A stretch of 64,000 nucleotides of DNA from Leptolyngbyaceae cyanobacterium clean351 (GCA_027451865.1 DAIDHW010000001.1:620353-684352); one strand, 5' to 3'. Shown: positions 8,566 through 18,127, numbered from the stretch's first letter. Translations and numbers: made by a program. Notes: a model not told the origin generated them from the sequence alone.

Positions 8566-9351
8566 ATGCCTAAGATTCTCGTCATCTATCGCCGTGAACT
8601 GCACTTCTACTTTGCTTCCCCCTGGTCCTACACGATTGCCGGGGCTTTCTGGTTATTGGCGGGCTTCTTTTTCGTATCCATGCTTCTGGGGCCTCAGGGG
8701 GTAATAGCCCAAGCCCTCCTGCGGGACCGCCTAGCTGGAGACGGGGTGCCGCCCCTGGATGTGGCCTACCAATTTTTACAGTTGTTTTTGAGTTTGCTTG
8801 GCACCCTTGCCCTGTTTGTGCTGCCGATGTTGTCCATGGGCCTGTACACCGGAGAACGCCAGCGCGGCACCCTGGAACTATTGGCCACTTCCCCGGTAGC
8901 CACCTGGGCAGTAGCGCTGGGGAAGCTCTTGGCGGTTTTAACCTTCTTCACTTTCATGATCACTCCCTTACTAGGGTGGGAAGTGATTGCCCTGAGTACC
9001 GCCAGCCCCCCCTTCAACCTAGGCTGGTTAATTTTGGGACACCTCGGTCTGCTCCTCCTCGCTGGGGCAGTGCTCTCCCTGGGGATGTTTATCTCTTCCC
9101 TGACGGAGAGCACAATTCTTGCTGGGGTGCTCACCTTTGGCCTGACCTTAAGCCTGTGGCTGGTAGACCTGCTCACCCAGGGCTGGGAGGGCACCGGGGG
9201 AGATTTCCTTCAGCACCTCTCCCTAGTCAAAAGCTACAACACCTTTGTCCAGGGCATTCTCGACGTGAGTAGCCTGGGGGTCCTCCTGAGCTATATTTTC
9301 TTGGGGGTTTTCCTCACCAGTCAATCAGTTGAGTCCTTACGCCGCTCCTAG
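8566..9351 (+). CDS. ABC transporter permease (ABC-2/GldF type)
   Basis: This 261-residue integral membrane protein has about six hydrophobic segments ([54 protein letters not shown] at the end). [17 protein letters not shown] is the conserved cytoplasmic loop of ABC-2 permeases. It pairs with the upstream ATPase. Its stop shares the bases CTAG (9348-9351) with the stop of the convergent GUN4-domain gene. Confidence 0.9.
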   Translation: MPKILVIYRRELHFYFASPWSYTIAGAFWLLAGFFFVSMLLGPQGVIAQALLRDRLAGDGVPPLDVAYQFLQLFLSLLGTLALFVLPMLSMGLYTGERQRGTLELLATSPVATWAVALGKLLAVLTFFTFMITPLLGWEVIALSTASPPFNLGWLILGHLGLLLLAGAVLSLGMFISSLTESTILAGVLTFGLTLSLWLVDLLTQGWEGTGGDFLQHLSLVKSYNTFVQGILDVSSLGVLLSYIFLGVFLTSQSVESLRRS

Positions 9352-9812
9352 GTGACTATCTGCTCTTTCCAGGCAGGGTGGTTGAGCAGGGAGGCCATGG
9401 TACGCACCCCCCGCAATTGGTTGGAGAGGGGCAGATGACCCCGGGGGGCGGCCAGGCTCCAGGTGAATCCTTGGGGGTAGCGGGTCCAGGTGTTACCACT
9501 TTTCCAACCAATGCGCGGCCACAACTTCTCCCAATCCTCCCCCACCCCACGCCAGATATCTCGCTGGACCGAAAACCCAAACTTGCCCCCCGAGTGTTGG
9601 CGCCACAGGGAATCAACGGTTTGTAGGTCTAGGATGGGGAATTTCTCCACCTCGGTAAAGTAGAGCCAACCCCGCCCGACTGCCTGGGGGCCGGCTAGTT
9701 CGCATAGTTTAGCTAAAGTCAGTTGGTCAGCCGCCTGGAAGTCCTGGACAGCTAACAACCCTTGTAGGGGAAGGTAGTCAATTCCCCGAGCCGAATTCAA
9801 TCCACTATCCAC
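9348..9812 (-). CDS. GUN4 domain-containing protein
   Basis: From a GTG at 9812 this is a 154-residue single-domain protein. [40 protein letters not shown] and VQRDIW match the tetrapyrrole-binding GUN4 fold. It lacks the N-terminal helical bundle of the Mg-chelatase cofactor Gun4 (~230 residues), so it is a GUN4 paralogue rather than certain Gun4. The GTG overlaps the stop of the upstream gene by 8 bases (GTGGATAG). A longer frame from 9878 would add a poly-proline stretch and is unlikely. Confidence 0.85.
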   Translation of the reverse strand: MDSGLNSARGIDYLPLQGLLAVQDFQAADQLTLAKLCELAGPQAVGRGWLYFTEVEKFPILDLQTVDSLWRQHSGGKFGFSVQRDIWRGVGEDWEKLWPRIGWKSGNTWTRYPQGFTWSLAAPRGHLPLSNQLRGVRTMASLLNHPAWKEQIVT

Positions 9813-10353
9813 GGGCAGTGTGTTGCTCAATGCGGTTGATAATGGCGGTGGTGGAGGTGGGAATTTCCACTTGCACAAGCACCACCCGGCCCCCGTAGGC
9901 GCTCACCAGGGGCGCTTCAGGGAGTGAATCTATTGTATAGTCTCCGCCCTTGGCGTAGAGATCGGGTTTGAGGTGAACAACCAGCTCAGCGGCCGTGGGT
10001 TCCTCAAAAATGACTACAGCATCCACGGAGCGCACTGCTGCCAAGACCTCTGCCCGTTGGGCCTGGGGAACTAGGGGCCGGGGCACCCGCCCGGGGACAG
10101 CAGGCTTGATGGCCTGGACCGAGTGGTCACTATTAAGCCCCACCACCAGGGTTTTACCTAGGGCCCGGGCCGCCGCTAGATACCGGACGTGGCCAGCGTG
10201 CAGCAAATCAAAACAACCGTTGGTGAGCACTAGGGGTCGCCACTGGTCTGGGTGGGCAGATACCTGGTGGACTAGGTCGGTCAAGAAGTAAAGTCGTTCA
10301 ACCAAAATCTGAGCTGTCTCCGACTGATTTCCCTTATATAATACGGGTTTCAC
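9805..10353 (-). CDS. D-glycero-beta-D-manno-heptose-1-phosphate adenylyltransferase-like nucleotidyltransferase
   Basis: This 182-residue cytidylyltransferase-fold protein has [15 protein letters not shown] (HxGH nucleotide-binding motif, ~45-59), [10 protein letters not shown] and [11 protein letters not shown]. This is the arrangement of the HldE C-terminal domain (RfaE2), which makes ADP-heptose. There is no kinase domain here. The substrate could be another sugar or polyol phosphate. It overlaps the GUN4-domain gene downstream, so the two are probably co-transcribed. Confidence 0.8.
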   Translation of the reverse strand: MKPVLYKGNQSETAQILVERLYFLTDLVHQVSAHPDQWRPLVLTNGCFDLLHAGHVRYLAAARALGKTLVVGLNSDHSVQAIKPAVPGRVPRPLVPQAQRAEVLAAVRSVDAVVIFEEPTAAELVVHLKPDLYAKGGDYTIDSLPEAPLVSAYGGRVVLVQVEIPTSTTAIINRIEQHTARG

Positions 10354-10402
10354 GCCGGCCCTCTCCCGCCGGTGCCCCTAGCTCTTTCATCCCCTATTGC
10401 CC

Positions 10403-11833
10403 ATGTACACCCAGATTACTCCTCCCTCTACCGGGGAACGGATCTCCTTCCACAACGGTGAGCCTCAGGTACCAGACCAGCCAATAATTCCCTTTATCCG
10501 GGGGGATGGGACAGGAGTTGATCTTTGGCCAGCCGCCCAACACGTGCTAGACCAGGCGGTGGCGGCGGCCTACGGTGGCCAGCGCCAGATCCACTGGTTC
10601 AAGGTCTACGCTGGCGATGAGGCCTGCGAACGCTACGGCACCTACCAATACCTGCCCGAAGACACCCTAGCGGCAATTCGCGAGTACGGGATCGCCATCA
10701 AAGGTCCCCTGACAACCCCCATTGGTGGGGGGATTCGCTCCTTAAACGTTGCCCTGCGGCAAATCTTTGACCTTTACGCCTGTGTACGCCCCTGCAAGTA
10801 CTACAGTGGGATACCTTCCCCCCACCGTCACCCGGAAAAGCTCGATGTAATCATCTATCGGGAGAATACTGAAGACCTGTACTTAGGGATCGAGTGGCGA
10901 GCCGGCAGCCCCGTCGCTGAGCAGCTGATTAACCTCCTGAACGAGGAGCTGATCCCTGCTACCCCAGAGCACGGCCAGAAGCGGCTGCGCCTAGACTCGG
11001 GCATCGGTATTAAACCCGTCAGTAAAACCGGCAGCCAAAGGCTGGTGCGTCGGGCTATCCAGCACGCTCTGCGCCTGCCGCCTGCCAAGCAGCAGGTCAC
11101 CCTGGTGCACAAGGGTAACATCATGAAGTACACCGAGGGGGCCTTCCGGGATTGGGGCTACGAACTGGCAACAACGGAGTTTCGCGCCGCCTGTGTCACG
11201 GAGCAGGAGTCCTGGATCCTCGATAACCAGGCACGCCATCCCCACCTATCCCTAACCGACAATGCCCGCCTGATCGAGCCTGGATACGATAGTCTGACCC
11301 CTGAAAAACAAGCCCAGGTATGTGCCCAGGTAGCCCAGGTCCTCGAGGCCCTAGGTGAAACCCACGGTCATGGCCAGTGGAAACAAAAGGTAATGGTCAA
11401 TGACCGGATTGCCGACAGCATCTTCCAGCAGATCCAGACTCGCCCAGACGAGTACTCCATCCTCGCTACGCTCAACCTGAATGGTGACTACCTTTCCGAC
11501 GCCGCTGCCGCCATTGTGGGGGGGCTGGGAATGGGCCCGGGGGCGAATATAGGTGATACTTGCGCCATCTTCGAGGCCACCCACGGCACCGCCCCCAAAC
11601 ACGCCGGCCTAGACCGGGTCAACCCCGGCTCTTTGATCCTCTCAGGGGTAATGATGCTCGAGTACATGGGTTGGCAGGAAGCAGCTGACCTGATCAAGCA
11701 GGGACTAGGGGCAGCCGTAGGCCAGGGCCAAGTCACCTACGACCTCGCCCGGCTGATGGAGCCTCCTGTCCTCAACCCCCTCAAGTGTTCAGAATTTGCC
11801 CAGGCAATTGTTCAGAACTTTTCTCCTACCTAG
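10403..11833 (+). CDS. icd: NADP-dependent isocitrate dehydrogenase
   Basis: A 476-residue protein that oxidises isocitrate to 2-oxoglutarate, supplying the carbon skeleton for ammonium assimilation. It shows the phosphorylation/substrate loop [14 protein letters not shown], the arginine set in [24 protein letters not shown], and the metal-site region [33 protein letters not shown] contacts NADP. ATG at 10403 is preferred over TTG at 10397. The length matches the cyanobacterial enzyme, which is longer than E. coli Icd. Confidence 0.96.
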   Translation: MYTQITPPSTGERISFHNGEPQVPDQPIIPFIRGDGTGVDLWPAAQHVLDQAVAAAYGGQRQIHWFKVYAGDEACERYGTYQYLPEDTLAAIREYGIAIKGPLTTPIGGGIRSLNVALRQIFDLYACVRPCKYYSGIPSPHRHPEKLDVIIYRENTEDLYLGIEWRAGSPVAEQLINLLNEELIPATPEHGQKRLRLDSGIGIKPVSKTGSQRLVRRAIQHALRLPPAKQQVTLVHKGNIMKYTEGAFRDWGYELATTEFRAACVTEQESWILDNQARHPHLSLTDNARLIEPGYDSLTPEKQAQVCAQVAQVLEALGETHGHGQWKQKVMVNDRIADSIFQQIQTRPDEYSILATLNLNGDYLSDAAAAIVGGLGMGPGANIGDTCAIFEATHGTAPKHAGLDRVNPGSLILSGVMMLEYMGWQEAADLIKQGLGAAVGQGQVTYDLARLMEPPVLNPLKCSEFAQAIVQNFSPT

Positions 11834-11836
11834 GAG

Positions 11837-12181
11837 TCAGTACCGGGGCAGAGCTGGGTCCACCTGGAGGGCGTAGGCGTCTATACCCCCCGTGATGTTC
11901 TTCACGTTAGTAAACCCTTGCTGGGTGAGCCAATGGCACATCTGGGCAGAACGGACACCGTGGTGGCACAAAACCCAGGTTTCCTGGTCTGGCCGCAGGT
12001 AGGTGAAAATATCTCCCCCCCAACGGGGGTAGGCACTCAGGGGCAGGTGGATAAATCCAGGTAAATGTACTAGTTCAAGCTCCTGGGGTTCTCGCACGTC
12101 TACTAGCTGCACCGGGCCCCCCGACCCGTGGAGGTAAGAGGCTAACTGCTGGACGGTAACCCAGGGGAGGGGGTTATTCAT
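11837..12181 (-). CDS. Rhodanese-like domain protein
   Basis: A single rhodanese domain of 114 residues with VQLVDVREPQELELVHLPG (~24-42), the active-site loop VLCHHGVRSAQM carrying the catalytic cysteine at ~72, and the closing helix LTQQGFTNVKNITGGIDA. It probably transfers sulfane sulfur or senses it. It lies 3 bases after the CRR7-like gene and is probably in an operon with it. Confidence 0.9.
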   Translation of the reverse strand: MNNPLPWVTVQQLASYLHGSGGPVQLVDVREPQELELVHLPGFIHLPLSAYPRWGGDIFTYLRPDQETWVLCHHGVRSAQMCHWLTQQGFTNVKNITGGIDAYALQVDPALPRY

Positions 12182-12184
12182 GGG

Positions 12185-12445
12185 CTAGGCCTCGAGACGG
12201 ACAGCATACCACTGGAGGTAGGTATGTCCTCCCCTTTGGAGCTCGCAACTGGTAGCCACTAGCCGGCAACTTTGCGCCGCGGGAGAAGGGAGGGTACGCA
12301 GGTCTGGGGGAATGTCCTCGGGAGGCAAGTTAGCTAGCACCCCTGCTAACTTGGCTAATAATTCTGCCTCAGGCAAAAACTGGTCCGGTTGACCGGCCTC
12401 TAGCACTACGTAGGTATCGGTTTCGTACAGACGCCGGTTGACCAC
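12185..12445 (-). CDS. CRR7-like chlororespiratory reduction protein
   Basis: This 86-residue protein has YVVLEAGQPDQFLPEAELLA near the N-terminus and ends LQWYAVRLEA, which fits the chlororespiratory reduction 7 family. In plants CRR7 is needed for assembly of the chloroplast NDH complex, and cyanobacterial homologues are presumed to act on NDH-1. The assignment rests on recalled family sequence features. The gene is divergent from plsC and upstream of the rhodanese gene. Confidence 0.7.
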   Translation of the reverse strand: MVNRRLYETDTYVVLEAGQPDQFLPEAELLAKLAGVLANLPPEDIPPDLRTLPSPAAQSCRLVATSCELQRGGHTYLQWYAVRLEA

Positions 12446-12501
12446 AACTAGAATCTAAATGGCTCATCTGCTCACACTCTAGCGCACTGTGACCCTAGTC
12501 T

Positions 12502-13167
12502 ATGGCTGACTCCCTACCCTCAATCAACCCCTGGTTGGCCGCCCTGGTTTATCCCCTAGGCCGCTACCTGGTTTTGCCCTTGTACTTTGCCTCGATTCAG
12601 GTGGAAGGACGCGAACATCTGCCCTGTCAGGGTCCCCTAGTCTTAGCTCCTAGCCACCAGTCCTACTGGGACGCTCTGATGGTGGGTTACGCCGCTGGCA
12701 AAGACATCACCGGCCGGCACCTGCGCTTCATGGTCAGCACCAACGAGATGGGGGGTCTCCAAGGATGGCTGATCCGGCACCTAGGGGGATTTGCCCTTGA
12801 CCCTGAACGGCCAAGCGTAGCCAGTCTGCGGCAGGGGGTAGGGGTGCTAGTCCAAGCAGAAGTGCTGGTGGTTTTCCCTGAGGGTGGTGAATTCGTCCGC
12901 GACCGGGCTTCCCAGTTACATCAGCTCAAGCCTGGTCTGGCTCGCCTAGCCCTCCAGGCCGATGCTACGGCCGGGGGAGTCCAAATTGTGCCCATGGGCA
13001 TCCGCTACACCCCCTCTATTCCCCGCTGGCGGACCCGGGTCCAGATCCGTATAGGCCCACCCTTAGCCGTAGCCGACTACCACCAGGGGCCAGCGCGCCA
13101 AAGTGCTCAAAAAATCACCGAGGCTCTAGCAGCAGCCCTCAAAGCCCTAGTGGAGCAACTGGGATGA
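12502..13167 (+). CDS. plsC: 1-acyl-sn-glycerol-3-phosphate acyltransferase (PlsC family)
   Basis: This 221-residue protein has the acyltransferase HX4D motif in SHQSYWDALMV (~50-60) and the substrate-binding VFPEGGEFVRD (~124-134). These are diagnostic of lysophosphatidate acyltransferases. The first ~30 residues are hydrophobic and likely place it at the membrane for phospholipid and glycolipid synthesis. Cyanobacteria carry several paralogues, so the exact acceptor is not certain. Confidence 0.88.
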   Translation: MADSLPSINPWLAALVYPLGRYLVLPLYFASIQVEGREHLPCQGPLVLAPSHQSYWDALMVGYAAGKDITGRHLRFMVSTNEMGGLQGWLIRHLGGFALDPERPSVASLRQGVGVLVQAEVLVVFPEGGEFVRDRASQLHQLKPGLARLALQADATAGGVQIVPMGIRYTPSIPRWRTRVQIRIGPPLAVADYHQGPARQSAQKITEALAAALKALVEQLG

Positions 13168-13172
13168 GTTAA

Positions 13173-13811
13173 CTAGCGAGCTCCCCCCGACAAGTCCTCC
13201 GGCAGCTGCGCCCCAGCCAAAACTGCCCCCGTCAGCTTCACCATCACCCGAGTACCGATTTTTACTAACGCCCCCCGCAGGTCCGCCCCACACAGGTCCG
13301 CCCCGCTCAAGTCCGCTCCGATCAAGTCAGCCTCGCGCAGGTCCGCCCCCCGGAGGTTGGCCTGGAGGAGATTGGCTCGGAACAACTTAGCGTGAAACAA
13401 ATTTGCCCCCTCCAAGTCCACCCTGTGTAAGAAAGCATCGCTCAGGTCAGCGTAGGAGAGGTCGGCTCCCTTCATTACCCGGCCGGAAAGGTCCCGTTCC
13501 CGCAGGTTAGCACCGTGGAAGTTACAACCCGACAGATCCGGGTGGTGGGGTCGGGAAGGACCAGGGGTAGGAGGGGGAGTGGGGCAATGGGGAGCGGGGG
13601 GGGAAACTGTCACGTGACGGCGCAGGTAGTCCCGAGCCTGGTTAATCTCCTGGAGCTTAGCTAGGGCTTTTTGATACAAACGTTGGTTATCCGGAGGCAT
13701 TCGGTCTGGGTGCCAAACAAAAGCTAGGTCACGGTAAGCCTGGTTGACCTCCGCCAGGGAAGCCCCTGCAGTCAAGCCCAAAACCTGGTAGTAGTGGGAG
13801 AGGTGGTCCAT
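13173..13811 (-). CDS. J-domain protein with pentapeptide repeats
   Basis: The first ~65 residues are a J domain (HYYQVLGLTAGASLAEVNQA, with the HPD triad in FVWHPDRM), which stimulates DnaK ATPase. A proline-rich linker follows. The remaining ~120 residues are pentapeptide repeats of A(D/N)Lxx type (ADLSYADLSDAFLHRVDLEG), forming a right-handed beta-helix. ATG at 13811 has GGAG nine bases upstream and lies 4 bases after shc. The domain mix suggests an adaptor recruiting a Hsp70 to a specific client. Confidence 0.88.
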   Translation of the reverse strand: MDHLSHYYQVLGLTAGASLAEVNQAYRDLAFVWHPDRMPPDNQRLYQKALAKLQEINQARDYLRRHVTVSPPAPHCPTPPPTPGPSRPHHPDLSGCNFHGANLRERDLSGRVMKGADLSYADLSDAFLHRVDLEGANLFHAKLFRANLLQANLRGADLREADLIGADLSGADLCGADLRGALVKIGTRVMVKLTGAVLAGAQLPEDLSGGAR

Positions 13812-13815
13812 AACC

Positions 13816-15726
13816 TCACTCCCAATCAAGCTGCTGTCTCAGAGCCCGGTAGCGACCCAGGGCCGTTAAGGGAAAGTGCTGCTGGTACAAATGGTACTTC
13901 AAGTAAAAGTGACCCGGGAAACCCGTACCGGTAAAGTAGGCCTCATCCCAGGTGCCCTCAGGGGTCTGGGTTTTTAGCAGGTAGGTGACTCCCTGATTGA
14001 GGGCAGAGACTTGGTAGCTTCCTAGGGCATCCCCGGCTGCCAGCAAACCGATCAGGGCCCAGGCGGTTTGGGATGCGGTACTAGGTCCCTGGCCCTTGAG
14101 GTGGGGATGGGTGTAGCTTTGACAGGTTTCCCCCCATCCCCCATCAGGGTTTTGGCAACTGACGAGCCACTCAGCTCCCCGGCCGATCTCTAGGCGGCAC
14201 ACCTGGGGTGCCCCTAGGGCCAGGGCCACCAGGACTCCACTGGTGCCGTAGATGTAGTTAACCCCCCAGCGGCCAAACCAGCACCCCGCCGGGAGTTGCT
14301 CCCGTCGCAGATAGTCTATGGCCCGCTCCAGGCGGTCCGGACTCAGAGCATAGCCGAGACGCCCAACCATCTCCAGGACCCGGGCGGTCACATCGGCCGT
14401 ATTGGGGTCGATCATCGCCCGCAGATCCCCGTAGGGTAAGTCGTTGAGCCAGTCGGCGTTGTTATCCAGATCAAAGGCGGCCCAGCCCCCAGGGCTGCAC
14501 TGCATGCTGAACACCCAATCTAAGCCCCGTTCCATGGCCTGGCGTTTGCGGGCCTCCTCCTCTCCAACAGCGATAGCCTCCAGGGCCATGATCACCACTG
14601 CCGAGTCATCCACATCTGGGTAGAAACGGTTTTGAAACTCAAAGGCCCAACCCCCAGGACGGGTAGTGGGATTCTTGACTGACCAGTCCCCTGGGTCAAG
14701 GATTTGCTCCTGCAGTAGCCAGTGACCAGCCTTGACTAGACTAGGATGGTCGGGGGCAAGGCCAGAATCTACTAGGGCGCGCACTACCAGGGCCGTATCC
14801 CAAACTGGAGACACGCAGGGTTGAACTCGGTAGGTGGTGTCAGTTTCAATCACAAACCGGTCTACAGCTGCCAGACCCCGGTGTACCTCCGGTGCCTGGG
14901 GATGGTAATCAAGACAGCGCAGGGCCAACAGGGAGTTGAGCATAGCCGGAATGATCCCCCCCCAATCACCGGTGGCTTCCTGGTGCTCCAAGATCCACTT
15001 CTCGGCTGCCTGCAAGCCAGCTGTGCGCAGGGGCACAAAGTCCAAGCGCTCCCCTAGTTTAAATAGGCCATCCAGCACCAAAAAGACATCTGTCCAGGCG
15101 TGGGTAGGGGGTAGCTCGTAGCGGCGCTCCCCCGGCGGTTCCCGGTAAAGCTCTTCCAGGGTAACCCCGGGCCGGACCGGAAATACCGGCTTGCGGTCTA
15201 GGACGATTAGCAACGGCACAGTACTGCCCCGGGCCCAGCTAGACATTTCATAGATACTCAAGCCCGTCTGGGGGGGGATGAGCATAAACCAGGCCGGTAA
15301 AGAGGGTATCCCCTCCCAGGGGTAACAGCCAATCAGGGCCAGATGTAGCTTGGTAAATACCCGCGCCCGGGTAATGCCGCCCCGCTGGAGAATGAATTCC
15401 CGAGCGGCAACTAACTGGGGGTCCGTAGGGGGGACCCCCAATAACCGCAGCCCTAGGTAGGCCTCGATGGAGGTACTTAGTTCTCCCCCGTCACCGTAAA
15501 ATAATTCCCAGCCGCCGTGGGAGCGCTGCTGGGAGCGGATATAGGTTTCGGCCTTGGCCAGGGGGCGCTGGGTGTCAGTACCCCAAATCTTGTGCAGCAG
15601 GACCACCTCGGCAGTCATGGTCACGTTGGACTCTAGCTCCGCCCACCAGTAACCAGCAGGATTTTGGATAGAGAGGAGGTAGCGCTGACTATTTTGGATA
15701 GCTTGGTTAAGATCCTCCACAGGCAA
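13816..15726 (-). CDS. shc: Squalene-hopene cyclase
   Basis: This 636-residue terpene cyclase converts squalene to hopene for hopanoid membrane lipids. The protonating acid motif DVDD is at residues 371-374. Several QW motifs are visible (GDWGGIIPA; SPGGWAAFDLDNNADW; NPDGGWGETC; TPEGTWDEAYFTG). Length is normal for the family. The J-domain gene follows 4 bases downstream and is probably co-transcribed. Confidence 0.96.
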   Translation of the reverse strand: MPVEDLNQAIQNSQRYLLSIQNPAGYWWAELESNVTMTAEVVLLHKIWGTDTQRPLAKAETYIRSQQRSHGGWELFYGDGGELSTSIEAYLGLRLLGVPPTDPQLVAAREFILQRGGITRARVFTKLHLALIGCYPWEGIPSLPAWFMLIPPQTGLSIYEMSSWARGSTVPLLIVLDRKPVFPVRPGVTLEELYREPPGERRYELPPTHAWTDVFLVLDGLFKLGERLDFVPLRTAGLQAAEKWILEHQEATGDWGGIIPAMLNSLLALRCLDYHPQAPEVHRGLAAVDRFVIETDTTYRVQPCVSPVWDTALVVRALVDSGLAPDHPSLVKAGHWLLQEQILDPGDWSVKNPTTRPGGWAFEFQNRFYPDVDDSAVVIMALEAIAVGEEEARKRQAMERGLDWVFSMQCSPGGWAAFDLDNNADWLNDLPYGDLRAMIDPNTADVTARVLEMVGRLGYALSPDRLERAIDYLRREQLPAGCWFGRWGVNYIYGTSGVLVALALGAPQVCRLEIGRGAEWLVSCQNPDGGWGETCQSYTHPHLKGQGPSTASQTAWALIGLLAAGDALGSYQVSALNQGVTYLLKTQTPEGTWDEAYFTGTGFPGHFYLKYHLYQQHFPLTALGRYRALRQQLDWE

Positions 15727-15798
15727 TGCTCCTCTAACTGAAAAGGGGTAAGGCCTTGATTATAAGCCTTTGCCAGGGGGAGACCGCACAGCTGTTGC

Positions 15799-16344
15799 CT
15801 AGACTCCCAAGCGCTGCGTCTCCCCGGTTAGGGTGACGAAGTACTGGTCTACCCCCAGGGATGGATAGCGCTTTTGAATGGCCCGCGCTGCCCGGTGGAG
15901 ATACTCGGCGTGTATATGGCGCTCCCGCTCTGGGTCTTGGGCCAGGCGGGAACCAAACCGGGCAGCGTAGGCTCCGCAGTCTTGATGGTCAAGAATAATC
16001 ACCCTTTGAATCTGGTGCAGCTGATGGGCGAGGGCCAGTTGGTCCCAAAATGCGGTGGCGTCACAAGGGTGGGGAAAGTCAGCCAGAGCCAGGGAAGCCC
16101 CCGCTAAAGCCGTCCAGTCGTACTGACCCTCCAGGTTCAGAGCCTGCATGAGTATTGTTTCCCGACTCACAAACCGGAAATCGATGCAACTGAGCACCAA
16201 GGCCCGGGCTGCCTGACTACTAGCCTGGGCGGGGAGGTGAAACCCAATCACTCCTAAGCTAGGGAGCAGCAGCCGCAAAAGCTGCCGCCGCCCCAGAGGG
16301 GTACCGCCACCAGGTGGCATACTAACGGAGTTTAGAGGTCTCAT
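15799..16344 (-). CDS. Exported beta-carbonic anhydrase-like protein
   Basis: A 181-residue protein. Residues ~18-42 look like an export signal: RRQLLRLLLPSLGVIGFHLP followed by AQAS. The mature part has SCIDFRF, corresponding to the Cys-x-Asp-x-Arg of beta-carbonic anhydrases, and LDHQDCGAYAARF, corresponding to His-x-x-Cys. These give a plausible zinc site. The protein is shorter than typical beta-CAs and the rest diverges, so CO2 hydration is inferred only. Confidence 0.6.
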   Translation of the reverse strand: MRPLNSVSMPPGGGTPLGRRQLLRLLLPSLGVIGFHLPAQASSQAARALVLSCIDFRFVSRETILMQALNLEGQYDWTALAGASLALADFPHPCDATAFWDQLALAHQLHQIQRVIILDHQDCGAYAARFGSRLAQDPERERHIHAEYLHRAARAIQKRYPSLGVDQYFVTLTGETQRLGV

Positions 16345-16496
16345 GTGGTGCTCACCCTCGTCAGGAAAAAGAGTTTGTGTCAGCTAAGGTCGATCATTCA
16401 GGATACAGTGTGGTCATGGCCCGGGGGAGCTGGCTATACTATTCGACACGTTGCCCCGTTAGCCTCGGGACCGGTAATTTCCCCATCCCTGACCTG

Positions 16497-17111
16497 ATGC
16501 GATCAATTAAGACCATGGGAGCTGCAGCGATTAGGCCTTTAATCACAACTGCCCTATTAATCCTAGCGGCCCTGGGCTTGGCGGCCCTTGTCTACTTTCG
16601 TGAGGCTCCCCAAGTCGAACATATATTCTGCTTTACCCCCCAGGATGTGGTCGGCTTAACCCTCACCACCCCCCAGCAGACCCTCGAACTACGGCGCCAA
16701 GGACCAGACCAGTGGGACCTCCAGAAGACCCCGGAGCCAGTCACAGCGGCCAATTCTGCCACGGTCACCTACCTACTAACTCTCCTGACTACCACTGAGC
16801 CAGGGCGATTTAGGGCGCACCCGGAGGGTTTGGTCGTCAGCAGCTCCGATTGGCCCCAGTTCGGGCTTGCTAAACCCCAGGCCGCCCTAGATATTCGCCT
16901 GCGGGACAATTCCATCCATACTCTAGTCTTGGGAAATCCCAGCTTTGATGGCCAATTTGTCTACGGCGTCCTTGACCCTCCCCCTCAACCCAAGGAACTG
17001 CAAGTCACCCTGGTACCCATGGCACTCCAAACCGCTCTAGGGCGACCCCCAGAAGACTGGCAGGCACCGGCGCCGCAGCCTGAGTCAGCCAGTCCTGCTG
17101 CGAGCTCTTAA
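16497..17111 (+). CDS. DUF4340 domain protein, membrane-anchored
   Basis: From the ATG at 16497 (MRSIKTMGAAAIRPLITTAL) a ~204-residue protein has one N-terminal membrane segment (LLILAALGLAALVYF). A soluble region follows with paired motifs VVGLTLTTPQQTLELRRQG and LRDNSIHTLVLGNPSFDGQF, typical of DUF4340. Such proteins often accompany Gld-type ABC exporters, and one lies at 7607-9351. An upstream extension to 16377 looks non-coding. Function is unknown. Confidence 0.7.
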   Translation: MRSIKTMGAAAIRPLITTALLILAALGLAALVYFREAPQVEHIFCFTPQDVVGLTLTTPQQTLELRRQGPDQWDLQKTPEPVTAANSATVTYLLTLLTTTEPGRFRAHPEGLVVSSSDWPQFGLAKPQAALDIRLRDNSIHTLVLGNPSFDGQFVYGVLDPPPQPKELQVTLVPMALQTALGRPPEDWQAPAPQPESASPAASS

Positions 17112-17131
17112 CTCTGAAGGAGACCGAGGCA

Positions 17132-18094
17132 ATGGTATCGCTTTGGGGATTATTAATCATCACCGGAGTGGGGTTGATCGTTTGGGGAGCGGAAACCTTT
17201 GCCGAACACCTAGGCCCCGCGGCCGTTCGTCTGAGAGTCAGTACTTTAGCCCTAGCTCTGCTGCTAGCTGGGGCAGAACCAGAAGAGTTAGCTACCGCCG
17301 TCACCGCATCTCTGCGGGACCTGCCAGCGGTGGCTATTGGTGATGTGGTGGGGGCCAACATCGCCATCTGCCTCGTTGCCCTAGGGGTGGGGGCCTGGAT
17401 TGCCCCCCTCCCCTTCAATACCCGAGTCCGGCGGTACGGGCTGCTCGGCCTACCCCTTGGCCTAGCCGCTGGTGCCTGCCTGTGGGATGGGCAGGTAGGC
17501 CGGCCCGAGGGGCTGCTGCTCGTGGGCTTATACATCCTGTTTGTGGTTGTGATCGGCTGGGCAGAGCACCAGGTACCCGCCCTGGGAGAAACCGGGGAAA
17601 TTCAGGAGGCCCTAGAAACCTCCCGCCTCAGCCCCCTCGGCCCCAACCTGTTGTGGGTCTTAGCCGGTTTAGCAGCGATGGTTTCGGGGTCAGTTCTGCT
17701 AGTGGAGTCAGTTCGGCAAATTAGTGCCGGGGAGGGTTTCCAACTTCAACTGTCCCTAACCCTAGTCGGCTTTGCTACTGCTTTTGAACTGGTGGTGCTA
17801 GCCTGGTCAACGGCCCGACGAGGGGCTAGTGAGGCGGCTGTAGCTGGGGTGGTGGGGTCCTTCGCTTACAACGTGACCATGACCCTGGGCATGGCAGCCC
17901 TAGTGCGGCCCCTGCGGGTTGCTGAGCCAGGCCGATTGCATCTGCCCTTAGCGGCAATGGAAATTGCCCTGGGTTTAGCCCTGCTGTTAGCCCTTCCCAG
18001 GGGCCGCCTGGACCGGCGAGCCGGGGGGATTTTGCTCATCACCTATCCCGTGCTCATGGTCATCCTCACCAGCAACCTAAAGCTCATGCCCTAG
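17132..18094 (+). CDS. Sodium/calcium exchanger family membrane protein
   Basis: This 320-residue protein has about ten hydrophobic segments in two homologous halves, as in CaCA antiporters. The alpha-1 region reads AGAEPEELATAVTASLRDLP and continues AIGDVVGANIAICLVALGVG. The alpha-2 region reads GFATAFELVVLAWSTARRG then VAGVVGSFAYNVTMTLGMAA. The glutamates (PEEL; FEL) and Asn residues of the ion path are kept, but the usual GTSLPEL wording is altered. The ion is unknown. The gene follows the DUF4340 gene after 20 bases. Confidence 0.8.
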   Translation: MVSLWGLLIITGVGLIVWGAETFAEHLGPAAVRLRVSTLALALLLAGAEPEELATAVTASLRDLPAVAIGDVVGANIAICLVALGVGAWIAPLPFNTRVRRYGLLGLPLGLAAGACLWDGQVGRPEGLLLVGLYILFVVVIGWAEHQVPALGETGEIQEALETSRLSPLGPNLLWVLAGLAAMVSGSVLLVESVRQISAGEGFQLQLSLTLVGFATAFELVVLAWSTARRGASEAAVAGVVGSFAYNVTMTLGMAALVRPLRVAEPGRLHLPLAAMEIALGLALLLALPRGRLDRRAGGILLITYPVLMVILTSNLKLMP

Positions 18095-18106
18095 GGCCTA
18101 GAACCT

Positions 18107-18127
18107 CCCTAGCCACTCTGGCTAGGG
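18107..18127 (+). terminator. Stem-loop after the exchanger gene
   Basis: A perfect 9-bp inverted repeat CCCTAGCCA / TGGCTAGGG encloses a 3-base loop (CTC), 13 bases after the exchanger stop. No T-run follows, so it may be a weak terminator or an RNA 3'-end protecting hairpin rather than a classical intrinsic terminator. Confidence 0.5.

Noticed and set aside
9813-9878. Longer start for the GUN4-domain protein
   Set aside because: It would add a poly-proline stretch encoded by the end of the upstream gene; the GTG at 9812 overlapping that stop is a better start.
13200-13560. Short periodic repeats resembling a CRISPR-like or satellite array
   Set aside because: The period of about 15 bases encodes pentapeptide repeats in the J-domain protein; there are no unique spacers.
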